Notes: generated by a model not told the origin, from the sequence alone. A DNA stretch of 64,000 bases from Brasenia schreberi (GCA_036023115.1 JAYKKT010000088.1:5975001-6039000); one strand, 5' to 3'. Shown: positions 30,201-37,142, numbered from the stretch's first letter. A program made the numbers and translations.

Positions 30201-33200
30201 TGAGATAGAACATTTAATTACTTATAAGAGTTGTTTATCACAAACACAAATTGATTACTTTATTTGTAGAAAAAAGATAGAGCGTGTTGTAAAGATTGCA
30301 AGGTAATTACAGGAGAAAGCTTAACCACCCAACATCGACTTTTAGTTATGAATTTACAAATAAAAAATGGACAAAGAAGAAAAAAGTGCATCGAGCTATT
30401 CGGACTAAATGGTGGAACCTCAAAAGCGAGAAAGAAGATATATTTAAACAGAAAGTCCTTCAAGGAGATGTTTCGAATTATGTTGGTACACCCTGTGATA
30501 TGTGGAACAATATGGCTATACATATTAGGAAAGTGGTCAAAGATGTGCTAGGTTTATCTAAGGGAGGTGTACCGGTACAAAAAGAAGCTTGGTGGTGGAG
30601 TCAAGTAGTACAAAATAAAATCAAGGCAAAGAGGGCATGTTACAAATTACATTATGCTAAGAAAACTAGTGAAACTTTAGAGTCTTATAAGAAAGTAAAG
30701 AAGGAAGCGAAAAAGACCGTGAGTGAAGCAAAAGCTAAAATTTGGGAGGATTTATATAAAAAAACTCAACTCAAAAGAGGGTAAAAGAGATATTTTTAGG
30801 ATAGCTAGGGCTATAGACAAGAAAACTAAATATCTTAATTATGTTAGGTGTATCAAGGACGAGTATGAAAAAATTCTAGTGGCAAATGATGATATAAGAA
30901 ATAGATGGAAAAACTATTTTTATAAGCTTTTTACTGAAAATCAAGATGTTAGTAATAGCTTAGGAGAGTTAGCCAAATAAAAAAATTATATAAACCATAA
31001 TTTCTACCTACGTATTCAAAAGAATAAAGTCAAAGTGGCTCTTAAGCATATGAAGGGTGGTAAATCGGTAGGACCAGATAATATTCCTATAGAAGTTTGG
31101 AAAATACTAGGAGAAAAAAGAATCACTTGGCTCCAAGACTATTTAATGAAATATGGAAAAACCAAAAGATGCCCGAGGAATGGAGAGCAAGTACACTTAT
31201 ACCCATATATAAGAACAAGGGAGACATTTAAAATTGTGCGAATTATCGAGGTATCAAGTTAATGAGCCATACTATGAAATTGTGAGAAAGAATTATCGAA
31301 CATAGGTTAAGACTATGAGGACTCATGAAGGAACAACAGACTTCTTTGAAGTTAATATTGGGTTACATCAAGGATCAACTTTAAGTCCATACTTATTTAT
31401 AATGGTGATTGATGAGATAACAAAACATATTCAAGATCAAGTACCTTGGTGTATGTTATTTGCAGATGACATTGTATTAGTGGAGGAGTCTAAGGAAAAC
31501 GTTAATAGAAAATTGGAACTATGGAGAGAAACATTAGAAAGCAAAGGCCTCCGACTTAGTAGAACAAAGACAGAATATATGGAACGTAAGTTTGATCATT
31601 TGGTTACCTCAAAGGACATAGAAATTAAAATTGACACACATTTCATCCCCCAAAAAGAAAGTTTTAAATACCTAGGGTCAATTTTTCAGAGTGATGGAAG
31701 AACTGATGGAGATGTTACGCATAGAATTAATGTTGGTTGGTTAAAATGGAGAGGAGCATCAGGTATTCTTTATGATAAGAAGATACCATTAAAGTTAAAT
31801 GGTAAATATTATAGAGCAGCAATTAGGCCTGCCATGTTTTATGGTTCTAGTGTTGGGAGTTAATCATCAACATGTACAAAAGATGTTTGTGACAGAAATG
31901 AAGATGTTGAGATGGATGAGTGGTCATACAAGAAAAAATCGTATACATAATGAGGTTATTAAAAACAAATTAGGAGTGGCACCAATAAAGGATAAAATGA
32001 GAGAATATCGTTTAAGATGGTTTGGACATATAGAAAGAAGATCAAAAGGAGAACCTGTAAGAAAGTATGAAAAACTAAATTTGGAAAGTATTAAAAGAGC
32101 TCGAGGACGACCACGAAAGTGTTGGAAAGAAACAATAAAGAATGATATAGCTTATTGTGAGTTAACTGCTAACATGGCACACGATAGGGATATGTGGAAA
32201 CAAAGAATCCATGTAGCCAACAACGTCTAGTACGGGAAAAGGCTTAGTTGTTGTTGTTGTTGTTATCATTCTTAGAGGCAATTAAGAAAGTCAAACTCAA
32301 GTAAGTATGAGAACCAATTTGATCCAATAAGTCTTGATAATTTTGATATCTTAAAGGAGTGAATTATGGAAGATATAAAGCAAATAGACTCCTAAGTGAA
32401 GAAGACATTCAGTGGATCAATTTGGAAAGAGCACATCAATATCAACAAGGGAATGATAATATTGATTTTGCTATTGAAGGTGGTGATGATCTTGAACGTG
32501 GAGAAGAAGATGAAAATTATTTAGTTGATGATCATGATTATAATATGTAGTTCTTTTTTTCAATTATGAAAGTTGTAATTTTGTTTTGCGCTTTTGCTAC
32601 TTGTTTAAACTTTAATCATAAAGGTGTATTACTTAAATGCTTATAAATTGAAATTTGAACGGTGAATGATGAATGTTTACTCAACTTTTGAATTATAGGA
32701 ATTGTTTAGAATTGTTTTGATTTTTCATGAATTTTTCTCTATTTTTTTAACTATTTAAAAAAAATTATAATAAGATACACCTGTCTCGTGGAGCAAAACG
32801 ATACACGATACGATACGAGTACAAACAACACTAAATGCAACTCATTGAGATAGCATGTTATGAAAAGTATAATATTGTGGCTTAAGAATCACAACCGTAC
32901 ATATGCAATAACAAAAGAATTGGTAACCTGTAACAGTTTTCGTAGCTTTAATCCAACTATGCCACCTTTAGCAAATGAACTGCTAGCCTTTGATGGAATA
33001 AAAGTCATATACATGAACAAGGCAATGAGTATTTATTAAACAAAAAGCAAGCTTCATCTGACAAGTATAATCAAGTTTTACAAAATGACAGATGAATACA
33101 TCAGCAATGTTGATAACAGCAATCTATCCAGAATCCTAAACAACAGTTAGAAACAAATAGTTTCTCATAGTAAGAAAGAACAAAATAATACCTCTCAGGT

Positions 33201-35244
33201 GTCCCTTCTTGTTTATCATGTATTAACAAATAATACTTCAGAATCTTTGGGTCCATTGCACCTTCATTAAGAAGAGATGGCAAGTGATCTGTGTCAAAAA
33301 TATCTATAAATTTACTGATAGGTTGCTCATCTTTTGAGGACACAACCAGCAAGCCTGCACATTTAGAGAATGAATCAACCATTATAATTCGTATTAATGA
33401 TCTGCAAGAAACGTTGCACTAAGTTGTAAATGTAATGAACAAGAAAAAGAAAAAAATAATGGTATATGTAAGAAAAAATGTGAACCTACAAGCAACTGGA
33501 TGATCAAAGGCTTCATGTTCTGAGAAGGAAAGAGTATGCAAGATCTCTCTGTTAAAGTCTTGAAACAATGATAACATAGATTCATGATCATCCACTGAAA
33601 ATAACACACAAAAACTTCATTAATGCATCAATAATTCATTAATAAATAAAATCAATCAAAACAACCTGCTTTCAACTACCAACTCCTTATAAACCATTTC
33701 CTTCTGTTCTTGCACAGAGTTGATGTAATACAAAACTGACTATTTCAAAAGTCTACCCCATAATTCCATTTCATCTTCTCAAAACTATCATCATAAGAGG
33801 CATGAATATTGAATGAATAAAAATGAAACCTCATTGAAATACCATTTCTTTTAAGACCTTTATACAAAGCGTTGATAACAATGGATGAACGGCACGCTCT
33901 CTAACAGCAGACAGAAAGAACCACTTTAGTACATACAGCAACAAGATCAAGTTCATCACAAGTCAACATATTAATCAGAACTTAATACAGCATATTAATG
34001 AACACCATGACCTCCATATGTCCACATTGCCTTGCGGCCACAAGTTGAACACACCCTTGACCCATTAAAGCAACCAGGAATTGAAAGAGAACAAGTCTGT
34101 CCTGTTAGAGCATCCCTTGCAGATTTGGTGAACGATTATATATTCTAATGTTTACACGGACAGATGAATGCTGCATTTGAAATGAAGAATTAAAATGCTG
34201 CATTTGAAATGAAGAAGTATCTTACTAGCTGAATCAATTTCATATGGCTGACAGCCTCCCGCAATACCACCGAGTCCATTCTCATTTGTATTGCTGATGA
34301 CTTCCTTGAGATGTTCTGCAGCAATCTGCTATAGAAAAAGTGATTTAGCAGAAAAACTTTTAGGTAACTACCACAATCTACTACATCAGAAAAAGTAAAG
34401 GCTTTCGACTTAGCAGAACACAGGCAGAATATATGAAATGCAAGTTTGGTCATGTGGTTACTTCAAATGATAGAAATTAAGATTGGCAGACATCGTATTC
34501 CTTGTAAACAAAGTTTTAAATACCTAAGATCCGTTTTTCAAAGTGATGAAAAAATGGATCAAGATGTTACAAGGTTGGTTAAAATGGAGAGCTCCATCAG
34601 GTATTTTATGTGACAAGAATATACTATTAAAGTTGAAATCGTTTAAGATGATTTAAACATGTAGAAAGATGATCAAAGGAAGCTCCAGTAAAAAGGTATG
34701 AAAAACTAGATTATGAAAATGTTAAAACAGGAAAATGTTAGAAGGAAACAATAAAGAATGCTTATGTTCAGTTAATTGGTAGCATGGAATATGATTGAGC
34801 TCTATGGAAACAAACAATCCATGTAACTAGCTTTGTTGTTGTTGATACAAAAGAAAACTTAATGTGCCTGTATGCATGAGAGAGATAAAGTACCTCGGCA
34901 TTAGCTTGAGAAATCTTTGAAGCATAAAACAACCGCAATTTGAACATTTGTAACCTGTATGGCTGATCACTTGCAGTACGAACAGGCACTAAAAGGGTGA
35001 AATTCATAAAGATAAGTTTCTATCTCGGCAATGCAATAAAATTCTTCAGCAATAACAAGACTTCAACGCAGTTGAGGTGCGCACCATCAATTTTGTCGAA
35101 AGAACAATGTGCCTGGAGAATCTTAACGAGGCTCAACTTGTTCTTTTGGCATATTTCATCGACAAGAGGAGTATGAAGAACCATGACAACAGGTGATATC
35201 TCTTCTAGCAACATCCTCCCCAAAGAAGAACTGCTTACATCCAT
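102..35244 (-). CDS. TRAPPC8: TRAPPC8 / TRS85, TRAPPIII tethering complex subunit (N-terminal 604 residues; gene runs off window start)
   Basis: Sixteen coding exons on the minus strand join without a stop into about 604 residues, with codon phases matching at every junction. The protein resembles plant TRS85/TRAPPC8, the subunit that defines TRAPPIII, which acts with Rab1/RabD GTPases at the early secretory pathway and in autophagy. Recognisable blocks include [10 protein letters not shown] near residue 17, [11 protein letters not shown] near 55, [14 protein letters not shown] near 142, [11 protein letters not shown] near 281, [17 protein letters not shown] near 382, [11 protein letters not shown] near 419 and EQASYCYL near 457. 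Family members are roughly 1,270 residues long, so the C-terminal half lies beyond base 1. The start at 35,244 ([12 protein letters not shown]) aligns best with the family; an upstream ATG at 35,271 is in frame. Introns 5 and 11 are swollen to 7.5 and 20.4 kb by transposons, yet the exons remain clean, so the gene is probably functional. Confidence 0.94.
353..476 (-). CDS. TRAPPC8: TRAPPC8 coding exon 15 (residues 524-565)
   Basis: Acceptor ATAATAG. Reads [20 protein letters not shown], then [21 protein letters not shown]. Donor GTAAGT. Confidence 0.95.
552..649 (-). CDS. TRAPPC8: TRAPPC8 coding exon 14 (residues 492-524)
   Basis: Acceptor ATTGTAG. Reads [20 protein letters not shown], then [12 protein letters not shown]. 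The split arginine codon continues in exon 15; donor GTGAGT. Confidence 0.93.
737..868 (-). CDS. TRAPPC8: TRAPPC8 coding exon 13 (residues 448-491)
   Basis: Acceptor TCTCCAG. Reads [18 protein letters not shown], then [19 protein letters not shown]. Donor GTACTT, phase 0. Confidence 0.95.
936..1055 (-). CDS. TRAPPC8: TRAPPC8 coding exon 12 (residues 408-447)
   Basis: Acceptor GCTGCAG ends the 20.4-kb intron. Reads [20 protein letters not shown], then [20 protein letters not shown]. Donor GTAAGC. Confidence 0.95.
1430..2880. repeat. Degenerate minisatellite (units about 105-135 bp) split by a LINE
   Basis: Units containing GAGTTATTA-CTGTTAGA, then TAGAGTCCCAAG, then TTTATTGATGGTATTAGT recur about three times between 2,470 and 2,870. 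A further unit edge lies at 1,440-1,476, left of the inserted LINE. Unit length varies because of small insertions. Confidence 0.75.
1477..2469 (+). mobile_element. RTE-type LINE copy 1, 5'-truncated
   Basis: Reverse-transcriptase remnant: [13 protein letters not shown] around 1,617 (motif B), then FAYDIVLV around 1,716, where the active-site FADD has become FAYD. Stops and frameshifts follow, and the copy ends with a short (TTG)n tail. Identical 18-base flanks AGTTCCAATAATAGGAGT at 1,459-1,476 and 2,470-2,487 are the target duplication. Confidence 0.9.
3000..3172 (+). mobile_element. Terminal relic of the CAGTGTT-type hAT family
   Basis: Matches the right terminal region of the hAT at 54,361-59,727: T-rich stretch, then ATACGATACAC repeats, ending ACAACACTCA. 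Only the end remains. Confidence 0.6.
3173..3639. other. Unassigned AT-rich intron sequence
   Basis: No coding similarity, terminal repeat or RNA gene recognised. Confidence 0.5.
3640..3945 (-). mobile_element. Degraded RTE-type LINE fragment
   Basis: The minus strand shows [16 protein letters not shown] and then NHQYLHKM, matching [16 protein letters not shown] and NHQHVQKM of the better LINE copies. It is otherwise strongly diverged. Confidence 0.5.
3968..4346 (-). repeat. 3' LTR of copia element B
   Basis: Read on the minus strand it starts TGTTAAATGTAATG straight after a polypurine tract (AAGTTTGAGAGGGG) and ends CTCAACA, so it has TG...CA ends over 379 bp. A CTATAAATAG TATA-like box lies inside. 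Confidence 0.7.
4347..6065 (-). pseudogene. Ty1-copia element B, 3' part of pol
   Basis: Minus strand. Integrase C-terminal region [20 protein letters not shown] near 5,930, then [14 protein letters not shown] and [12 protein letters not shown] pieces follow (DLQEKVYM near 5,455; YGLKQAP near 5,360). The RNase H end at 4,446-4,796 has [17 protein letters not shown]. There are many stops. The 5' half of this element is missing and copia A abuts it in opposite orientation at about 6,070. Confidence 0.8.
6082..6749 (+). mobile_element. Non-autonomous hAT (668 bp) carrying an RRM gene fragment, copy 1
   Basis: Ends are CTATGTCACACGG on the left and the inverse GTAAGTCACACGG on the right. Perfect 8-bp target duplications GACGGGAC lie at 6,074-6,081 and 6,750-6,757. 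It sits in the gag leader of copia A. The interior carries a host RNA-recognition-motif fragment rather than transposase sequence. The second copy is at 49,890-50,559. Confidence 0.88.
6436..6637 (+). pseudogene. Captured RRM (hnRNP-like) exon fragment
   Basis: Reads [20 protein letters not shown], then [18 protein letters not shown], a stop, [13 protein letters not shown], then [14 protein letters not shown]. This is an RNA-recognition motif of the plant hnRNP A/B or Musashi-like type, with RNP2 (MFVSGVS) and RNP1 (RGFGFIVF) both recognisable. Two stops break it: one at a tryptophan position, and one just before RNP1 that the other copy shares. The homology stops at GTGAGT, which may be the donor site of the source gene. 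No product is expected. Confidence 0.82.
8620..9130 (-). mobile_element. Diverged RTE-type LINE fragment
   Basis: The minus strand contains [25 protein letters not shown] and RNIFRIAKV in the order of the LINE linker between endonuclease and reverse transcriptase (compare KEAWWWSEV and RDIFRIARA near 10,950-11,170). Strongly degraded. Confidence 0.55.
9131..9589. other. Unassigned intron sequence
   Basis: AT-rich; nothing recognised. It does not continue the copia sequence found right of the LINE at 12,857. Confidence 0.45.
9985..10660 (+). pseudogene. LINE endonuclease domain (broken)
   Basis: Reads [20 protein letters not shown], then [17 protein letters not shown] (the catalytic-glutamate block QETKW), then after a frameshift [15 protein letters not shown] and [10 protein letters not shown] (usually GGDxN; here the aspartate is histidine). 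This is the AP-endonuclease that would nick the target before reverse transcription. Confidence 0.88.
10747..12720 (+). pseudogene. LINE linker, reverse transcriptase and C-terminal domain (broken)
   Basis: Thumb and linker [20 protein letters not shown] near 10,950. RT blocks: [17 protein letters not shown] near 11,417, [17 protein letters not shown] near 11,700, [17 protein letters not shown] (motif A) near 11,800, GLHQGSTLS (motif B) near 11,972, and [12 protein letters not shown] near 12,068 (motif C, FGDD in place of FADD). C-terminal part [17 protein letters not shown] near 12,278, then [10 protein letters not shown] and [14 protein letters not shown]. Several frame breaks. Confidence 0.92.
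12862..13530 (+). pseudogene. Copia C gag and protease region
   Basis: Gag reads [20 protein letters not shown] with [12 protein letters not shown] degraded zinc-knuckle region follows near 13,180. The protease motif [17 protein letters not shown] lies at 13,388; DSGTS stands where DSGAS is usual. Confidence 0.87.
13560..14430 (+). pseudogene. Copia C GAG-pre-integrase and integrase core
   Basis: [10 protein letters not shown] near 13,770, then [20 protein letters not shown] near 13,900 (first catalytic aspartate of the DDE core), [19 protein letters not shown] (second aspartate region), [15 protein letters not shown] near 14,090 and [18 protein letters not shown] frameshift sits near 14,010. 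An 82-bp tandem duplication starts at 14,282. Confidence 0.87.
14282..14432 (+). repeat. 82-bp tandem duplication in copia C integrase
   Basis: CGAAGCCATTATGACTTC begins at 14,282 and again at 14,364, followed in both cases by similar sequence ending CATAAAACATGT / TATAAAACATGT. Confidence 0.85.
14689..14996 (+). repeat. 154-bp tandem duplication in copia C pol
   Basis: GAGTCGTCATACTCC starts at 14,689 and again at 14,843; the two copies end CTCGAA at 14,842 and 14,996 and differ at only a few bases. As 154 is not a multiple of three, the duplication alone breaks the frame. Confidence 0.95.
15080..16540 (+). pseudogene. Copia C reverse transcriptase and RNase H
   Basis: RT reads [18 protein letters not shown], then GCRWVYKV, a stop, [29 protein letters not shown] and [20 protein letters not shown] (LDVKNAFLxG block), then [12 protein letters not shown] ending in a stop near 15,556. 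The YIDDM block is near 15,680. The RNase H motif is spread over frames ([17 protein letters not shown] visible near 16,216). Confidence 0.87.
16640..18174 (+). other. Non-pol 3' region of copia C with GTAATCGATTAC-like motifs
   Basis: No open coding region of note. Between about 17,400 and 17,755 short near-palindromes recur: GGTAATCAATTACC, GGTAATCGATTAC, GTAATTGATTATC and several AATGGATTAC / AATGGATTATG. Similar motifs are known in 3' regions of some SIRE-like copia elements; that link is an inference here. Confidence 0.55.
18175..18400 (+). repeat. 3' LTR of copia C
   Basis: Polypurine tract AGTTTGAGTAGGGA is followed by TGTTAAAGCTAATG at 18,175. The LTR has a TATA box (ATATAAATAGG near 18,292) and a transcript-start-like TCTCTCACATTTAGG. 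The 3' boundary is uncertain; CAATTGACA near 18,400 is the likely end. Confidence 0.65.
18401..19835. other. Unassigned AT-rich intron sequence with local repeats
   Basis: No gene recognised. CATCAATATTGACAT followed by TTTCATTGTTTAT occurs twice (about 19,270 and 19,362), suggesting a small duplication with a period near 90 bp. Confidence 0.45.
19836..20409. repeat. Diverged direct repeat of about 260 bp, two copies
   Basis: TTCTGAAGATTTTAGA... at 19,836-20,097 and TTTTGAAGGTTTTAGA... at 20,151-20,409 share, in order, GTAGATACACT-CCAACTTGG, ATTCTAATTT, ATTATTGAAAAT, AAACTCTTTC-TTATTAAGATTAAT and TACTTGGAATAAAGAA. Confidence 0.8.
20760..20886 (+). mobile_element. Right-end relic of the CTATGTTGCA-type hAT
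   Basis: CGTACCTTAGTTTTTTA, then AAAATTGCATACCCC and CCTTGCAACATAG match the right end of the hAT at 56,831-58,881. No left end was found. Confidence 0.65.
20899..20950 (+). mobile_element. RTE-type LINE 3' terminus (short relic)
   Basis: GCCGACCCTACCTAGTGTAG followed by a GTTG-TTTTTGTTGTT tail is the LINE 3' end seen at 12,810-12,856. Confidence 0.7.
21470..21556 (-). CDS. TRAPPC8: TRAPPC8 coding exon 11 (residues 379-407)
   Basis: Acceptor GATGCAG. Reads [20 protein letters not shown], then MENAFSTYL. Donor GTACGT opens the 20.4-kb intron 11. Confidence 0.94.
23740..23890 (-). CDS. TRAPPC8: TRAPPC8 coding exon 10 (residues 328-378)
   Basis: Acceptor TGTTCAAG. Reads [20 protein letters not shown], then [19 protein letters not shown] and [11 protein letters not shown]. 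Donor GTACTT, phase 0. Confidence 0.94.
23991..24085 (-). CDS. TRAPPC8: TRAPPC8 coding exon 9 (residues 297-328)
   Basis: Acceptor CTTTTAG. Reads [20 protein letters not shown], then [11 protein letters not shown]. The donor GTCTGT is non-consensus after the GT, but it is the only site that keeps phase with exon 10. Confidence 0.88.
24217..24297 (-). CDS. TRAPPC8: TRAPPC8 coding exon 8 (residues 270-296)
   Basis: Encodes [20 protein letters not shown] and then IRSLNQQ, between acceptor AAAATCAG and donor GTGCGT. This is one of the best conserved family segments. Confidence 0.95.
24345..24561. repeat. 80-bp direct duplication in TRAPPC8 intron 7
   Basis: CAAGGCAATAGCAGATGGAG starts at 24,345 and again at 24,482; both copies run to GCAAATCTATT (24,424 and 24,561). 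Between them AACAAAACGCACCTG repeats the exon 8 donor context of 24,205-24,219, giving a decoy donor. Confidence 0.93.
25158..25315. repeat. 79-bp perfectly adjacent tandem duplication in TRAPPC8 intron 7
   Basis: Units 25,158-25,236 and 25,237-25,315 both start CAACGAAATATACAAAATAT and end GCTGATGGCACTA, with a few substitutions. Confidence 0.95.
25403..25465 (-). CDS. TRAPPC8: TRAPPC8 coding exon 7 (residues 249-269)
   Basis: Acceptor TTGCAACAG, donor GTAGTG. Encodes 21 residues including [14 protein letters not shown], matching the conserved HxGCFLNxDDxNE block. Confidence 0.93.
25563..25680 (-). CDS. TRAPPC8: TRAPPC8 coding exon 6 (residues 210-248)
   Basis: Acceptor TCTTTAAG. Reads [20 protein letters not shown], then CINS, and ends ENKPWTSK before GTAAAA. 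It follows the 7.5-kb transposon-filled intron 5. Confidence 0.93.
26040..26318 (-). repeat. LTR of the small LTR-element family E (minus)
   Basis: On the minus strand GTTGAAGAATATG, then TTTTTAGGTATTATTGTAAT, CCATTATATAAGGG and GCTGCGTTGTCC matches the LTRs at 40,207-40,516 and 42,145-42,447. A polypurine tract AACTTGAGGGGG borders it at 26,319-26,330. TG/CA end bases are mutated. Confidence 0.8.
26319..28050 (-). mobile_element. Internal region of LTR element E, degraded
   Basis: Next to the LTR, minus-strand GGAGTTCGAAGTATCTCACT (26,329-26,350) matches 42,110-42,130 of the element at 40,207-42,447, as do GTGAAGGGGC stretches near 26,600 and 26,700. The rest (27,240-28,050) is unclassified. 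CTTCATGGTTGCAA-like repeats occur at 27,040-27,240. No 5' LTR was found. Confidence 0.55.
28139..28360 (+). repeat. Lone copia-type 3' LTR fragment
   Basis: A polypurine tract GTAAGTTTGAGGAGG at 28,124-28,138 is followed by TGTTAAAATGTAATAA, with GGTCTATAAACAGAG near 28,301 as a TATA-like region. No coding domain remains upstream. Confidence 0.55.
29019..29546 (+). pseudogene. hAT transposase central-domain fragment
   Basis: The longest open piece of this relic (about 175 codons) covers the alpha-helical insertion region before the dimerisation domain. It matches 56,240-56,690 almost residue for residue ([30 protein letters not shown]). It lacks upstream catalytic blocks, so it cannot act alone. 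Confidence 0.85.
29937..32262 (+). mobile_element. RTE-type LINE copy 5, 5'-truncated, internally deleted
   Basis: Starts inside the endonuclease and ends in a (GTT)n tail. Fifteen-base flanks TTATCATTATTAGAG (29,922-29,936) and TTATCATTCTTAGAG (32,263-32,277) form the target duplication with one mismatch. A deletion near 31,312 removes RT motif [13 protein letters not shown] near 31,458 keeps the canonical FADD. The ORF is broken at several places. Confidence 0.93.
31315..32230 (+). pseudogene. LINE copy 5 RT C-terminal half
   Basis: Reads [73 protein letters not shown], then [20 protein letters not shown] and [17 protein letters not shown]. One frameshift near 31,850. This is the best preserved C-terminal copy in the window. 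Confidence 0.9.
33192..33354 (-). CDS. TRAPPC8: TRAPPC8 coding exon 5 (residues 155-209)
   Basis: Acceptor TGTGCAG. Reads [19 protein letters not shown], then [11 protein letters not shown] and [12 protein letters not shown]. The split arginine codon completes 7.5 kb away in exon 6. Confidence 0.95.
33490..33594 (-). CDS. TRAPPC8: TRAPPC8 coding exon 4 (residues 120-155)
   Basis: Acceptor TTTTCAG. Reads (M)[18 protein letters not shown], then [16 protein letters not shown], and a cysteine codon split by donor GTAGGT. Confidence 0.95.
34226..34328 (-). CDS. TRAPPC8: TRAPPC8 coding exon 3 (residues 86-119)
   Basis: Acceptor TTCTATAG. Reads [20 protein letters not shown] and onward, and ends one base into the next codon before GTAAGA. 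This is a less conserved stretch of the family; the call rests on position and phase continuity with exons 2 and 4. Confidence 0.85.
34389..34844 (+). mobile_element. RTE-type LINE fragment filling TRAPPC8 intron 2
   Basis: CGACTTAGCAGAACACAGGC, CCTAAGATCCGTTTTTCAAA and CTATGGAAACAAACAATCC follow the LINE 3' sequence, ending in (GTT)n. It occupies about 456 of the 565 bases of intron 2 (34,329-34,893), opposite in orientation to the gene. Confidence 0.88.
34894..34988 (-). CDS. TRAPPC8: TRAPPC8 coding exon 2 (residues 54-85)
   Basis: The acceptor TTTTAG precedes TGCCTGTTCG. With the G carried over from exon 1 it reads [20 protein letters not shown], a highly conserved block. It ends in phase 0 before GTACTT. 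Confidence 0.95.
35085..35244 (-). CDS. TRAPPC8: TRAPPC8 coding exon 1 (residues 1-53)
   Basis: Encodes [20 protein letters not shown] and onward to KID. It ends one base into the next codon before donor GTGCGC at 35,084. Another 29 bases of exon (35,245-35,273) precede this ATG. Confidence 0.92.
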
Positions 35245-36104
35245 TCTCTCTTCTTGGGGAGCCAACATCATGTCTGCAGAAGGAGCAAACCTCGCAGAAC
35301 ACTACCAAATGCACAAGTCAACAATCAATTGATCTATCTTCAGGGATGAGATTTCAACCTTCACGTAAAGAAAAACATCAAACATCCATAAACTCTGCTA
35401 ACACAATAATAAACTCCAAATGAATTTGACATATTTAATGATGTAATGATAAGAGAGGTGTTGGCCAAAAAGACTATGTAGTCCAAATTGGTGCATCGGG
35501 AGGTCCTTCCACACATCCAGAGCAAAGAAAGAAATTTCACCCTGGGGTTGGGTGGGCTGGATGCAGATCCTATAGGCGTGCAATGCTGCAACCGTTTGGT
35601 TTTGCCCCCAAGATACAAGAAAGAATCTATGACCCCCATTTTTGTAATAATGTCAAACACTTCAGACTACCTTAGATCATCCAGCTCTTGGAAGTCGCAC
35701 AATCATCTCAAGAGATCTAAATCATTCAGCCTGCTTGTCGAAGGGTGCGGAAACATGTCTGTACAAAAGAAGCGTGTACTAAGCATCAACAAAGTTGAGA
35801 AGTATAATGGCAACAAGTATCAAATTGGGCAACGCAACAATGCCTATCAGCTTCTAACTGGTAAAACCAGCTTTTTGTTGAACAAAACGGCTTTGTCCTG
35901 TGCTAACAGACTCGAAACTAACGACTAATGGACGAATAGAGTATAGAAGTGCCCGATAGCAGATCCATATGAACAGTTGCCTCCTCATTCAGAATGGTAA
36001 AGATGTCTCCCCAACGAACAATAATAAATAGAAACAGGGAGGGATTTATTCCTACCAACTTGATCTTGTGGCCCGGTAGTAACAAATATACATGAATCTC
36101 TTGG

Positions 36105-37142
36105 TAGAGATGTCGTCAATATGGGCTGGGCCGGGCCAGACCACATACCATGGAGCTAACAATGCACAGAAACCTTTTATCATTAATGCATATCTTCCTT
36201 CTCATTGAAGTGCATTTCTCTAAAGGGAAAAAAATTGAAAATGTAACATTTAAGAATTTGGATGTTAACAATTAAAATAAGAAGGTTCAAGGTAGACTTT
36301 CAAAATGTCCCAAACAGAACCAAGTTGATTGTTGCTGGATATATTTTCTTTGCAAGAACTTAATTTCGTTTAGGCTTTCCCCATTTGCTTTCTTCTTTTA
36401 ATAACAAGTCTCGCTCACCACTTTTGGCATGATAGAAATGCCATCCTTAGTGTGTGATTAATTGGAACTAAATGCTGCAGCCTTTGCTAGCAGCACATGA
36501 CAGAAATCTAGAAGGAAAGGTCAAGATGACAAGATCCCCAATAAAAGCAAAAATATGATCTAACAATTAGAAAAGACAAGAGACTGATCTGAAAATTTTG
36601 TGGGTTTTAATGTGTCACGTCCAACAAATCACAATGTTTTATACTTCCATTCGCACATGTTAATTCACCAGCAATGCTTTTCAAACTGCCAAACAAAGTT
36701 AACAAACTAGAGAGAGAAATAGAGAGGAGACGATTACCTTTGTCGTTAACTACCATAAGAAAAGAGTAGTGGCGGTTTTGAAGGAGCATTACCCACACAG
36801 CATGCTGTCGGCCCGTCGTGCTTGCAGCCGGAGGTGAGAAGGCGGTGAGATGCTCTGCCTTTCATAAATCTCCTCAAACGTGTTTGTAAACCCAATTTTT
36901 TTCAGCTTTGGATTTTGGATATTTTTGTTGGGTCAGGTTTGTAAAGACCCATATCTGATAAAGTTTTTATAATTTACAATTTAATAGCTTAAATGCGAGT
37001 ATTTTCATGACGCCACCTTTTGTTTTCAATATTTCAAGTGACTGGGATCGAGTTTACAAAATTCCATCCAATCAGCAACGGGCCTGCCCGGCCCGGCCCA
37101 GCCCTTTATTTTTCCAGGGCCAAGCCCATTTTGACATCTCTA
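36105..37142. mobile_element. Possible 1.04-kb hAT-like interval with inverted GGGCC-rich ends around the TRAPPC8 promoter
   Basis: The left end reads TAGAGATGTC, then ATGGGCTGGGCCGGGCC. The right end reads GGCCAAGCCCAT, then GACATCTCTA, its inverse. Such ends resemble a common class of plant non-autonomous hAT elements. No matching 8-bp flank is visible (TCTCTTGG versus CTTAATAG), so two unrelated element ends are also possible. Confidence 0.4.
36738..36860 (-). promoter_or_regulatory. Probable TRAPPC8 5' leader exon
   Basis: The minus strand reads an exon-like segment ending AACGACAAAG before GTAATCG, a usable donor at 36,737. The matching acceptor is TTCTGCAG ending at 35,274, 30 bases before the coding start, which leaves a 1.46-kb leader intron. 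An ATG in this exon could stay in frame into the coding exon, giving an N-terminal extension, but family alignment favours the start at 35,244. The 5' boundary is a guess because no transcript start is visible. Confidence 0.45.

Larger units (their letters stand above)
28660..32833 (+). mobile_element. hAT relic of the CAGTGTT family, split by a LINE
   Basis: Homologous to 55,800-59,727. The 5' half including the BED finger is absent. Transposase pieces: 28,665-28,900 ([16 protein letters not shown] and [14 protein letters not shown]) and 29,040-29,546 ([45 protein letters not shown]). An intron follows, then [15 protein letters not shown] near 29,632. The acidic tail lies at 32,359-32,550. 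The right end is ACGATACGATACGAG, then ACAACACTA. Confidence 0.85.

Noticed and set aside
35488..35928. 146-codon plus-strand reading frame in the TRAPPC8 leader intron
   Set aside because: No recognisable domain and antisense to the gene; likely chance or old repeat.
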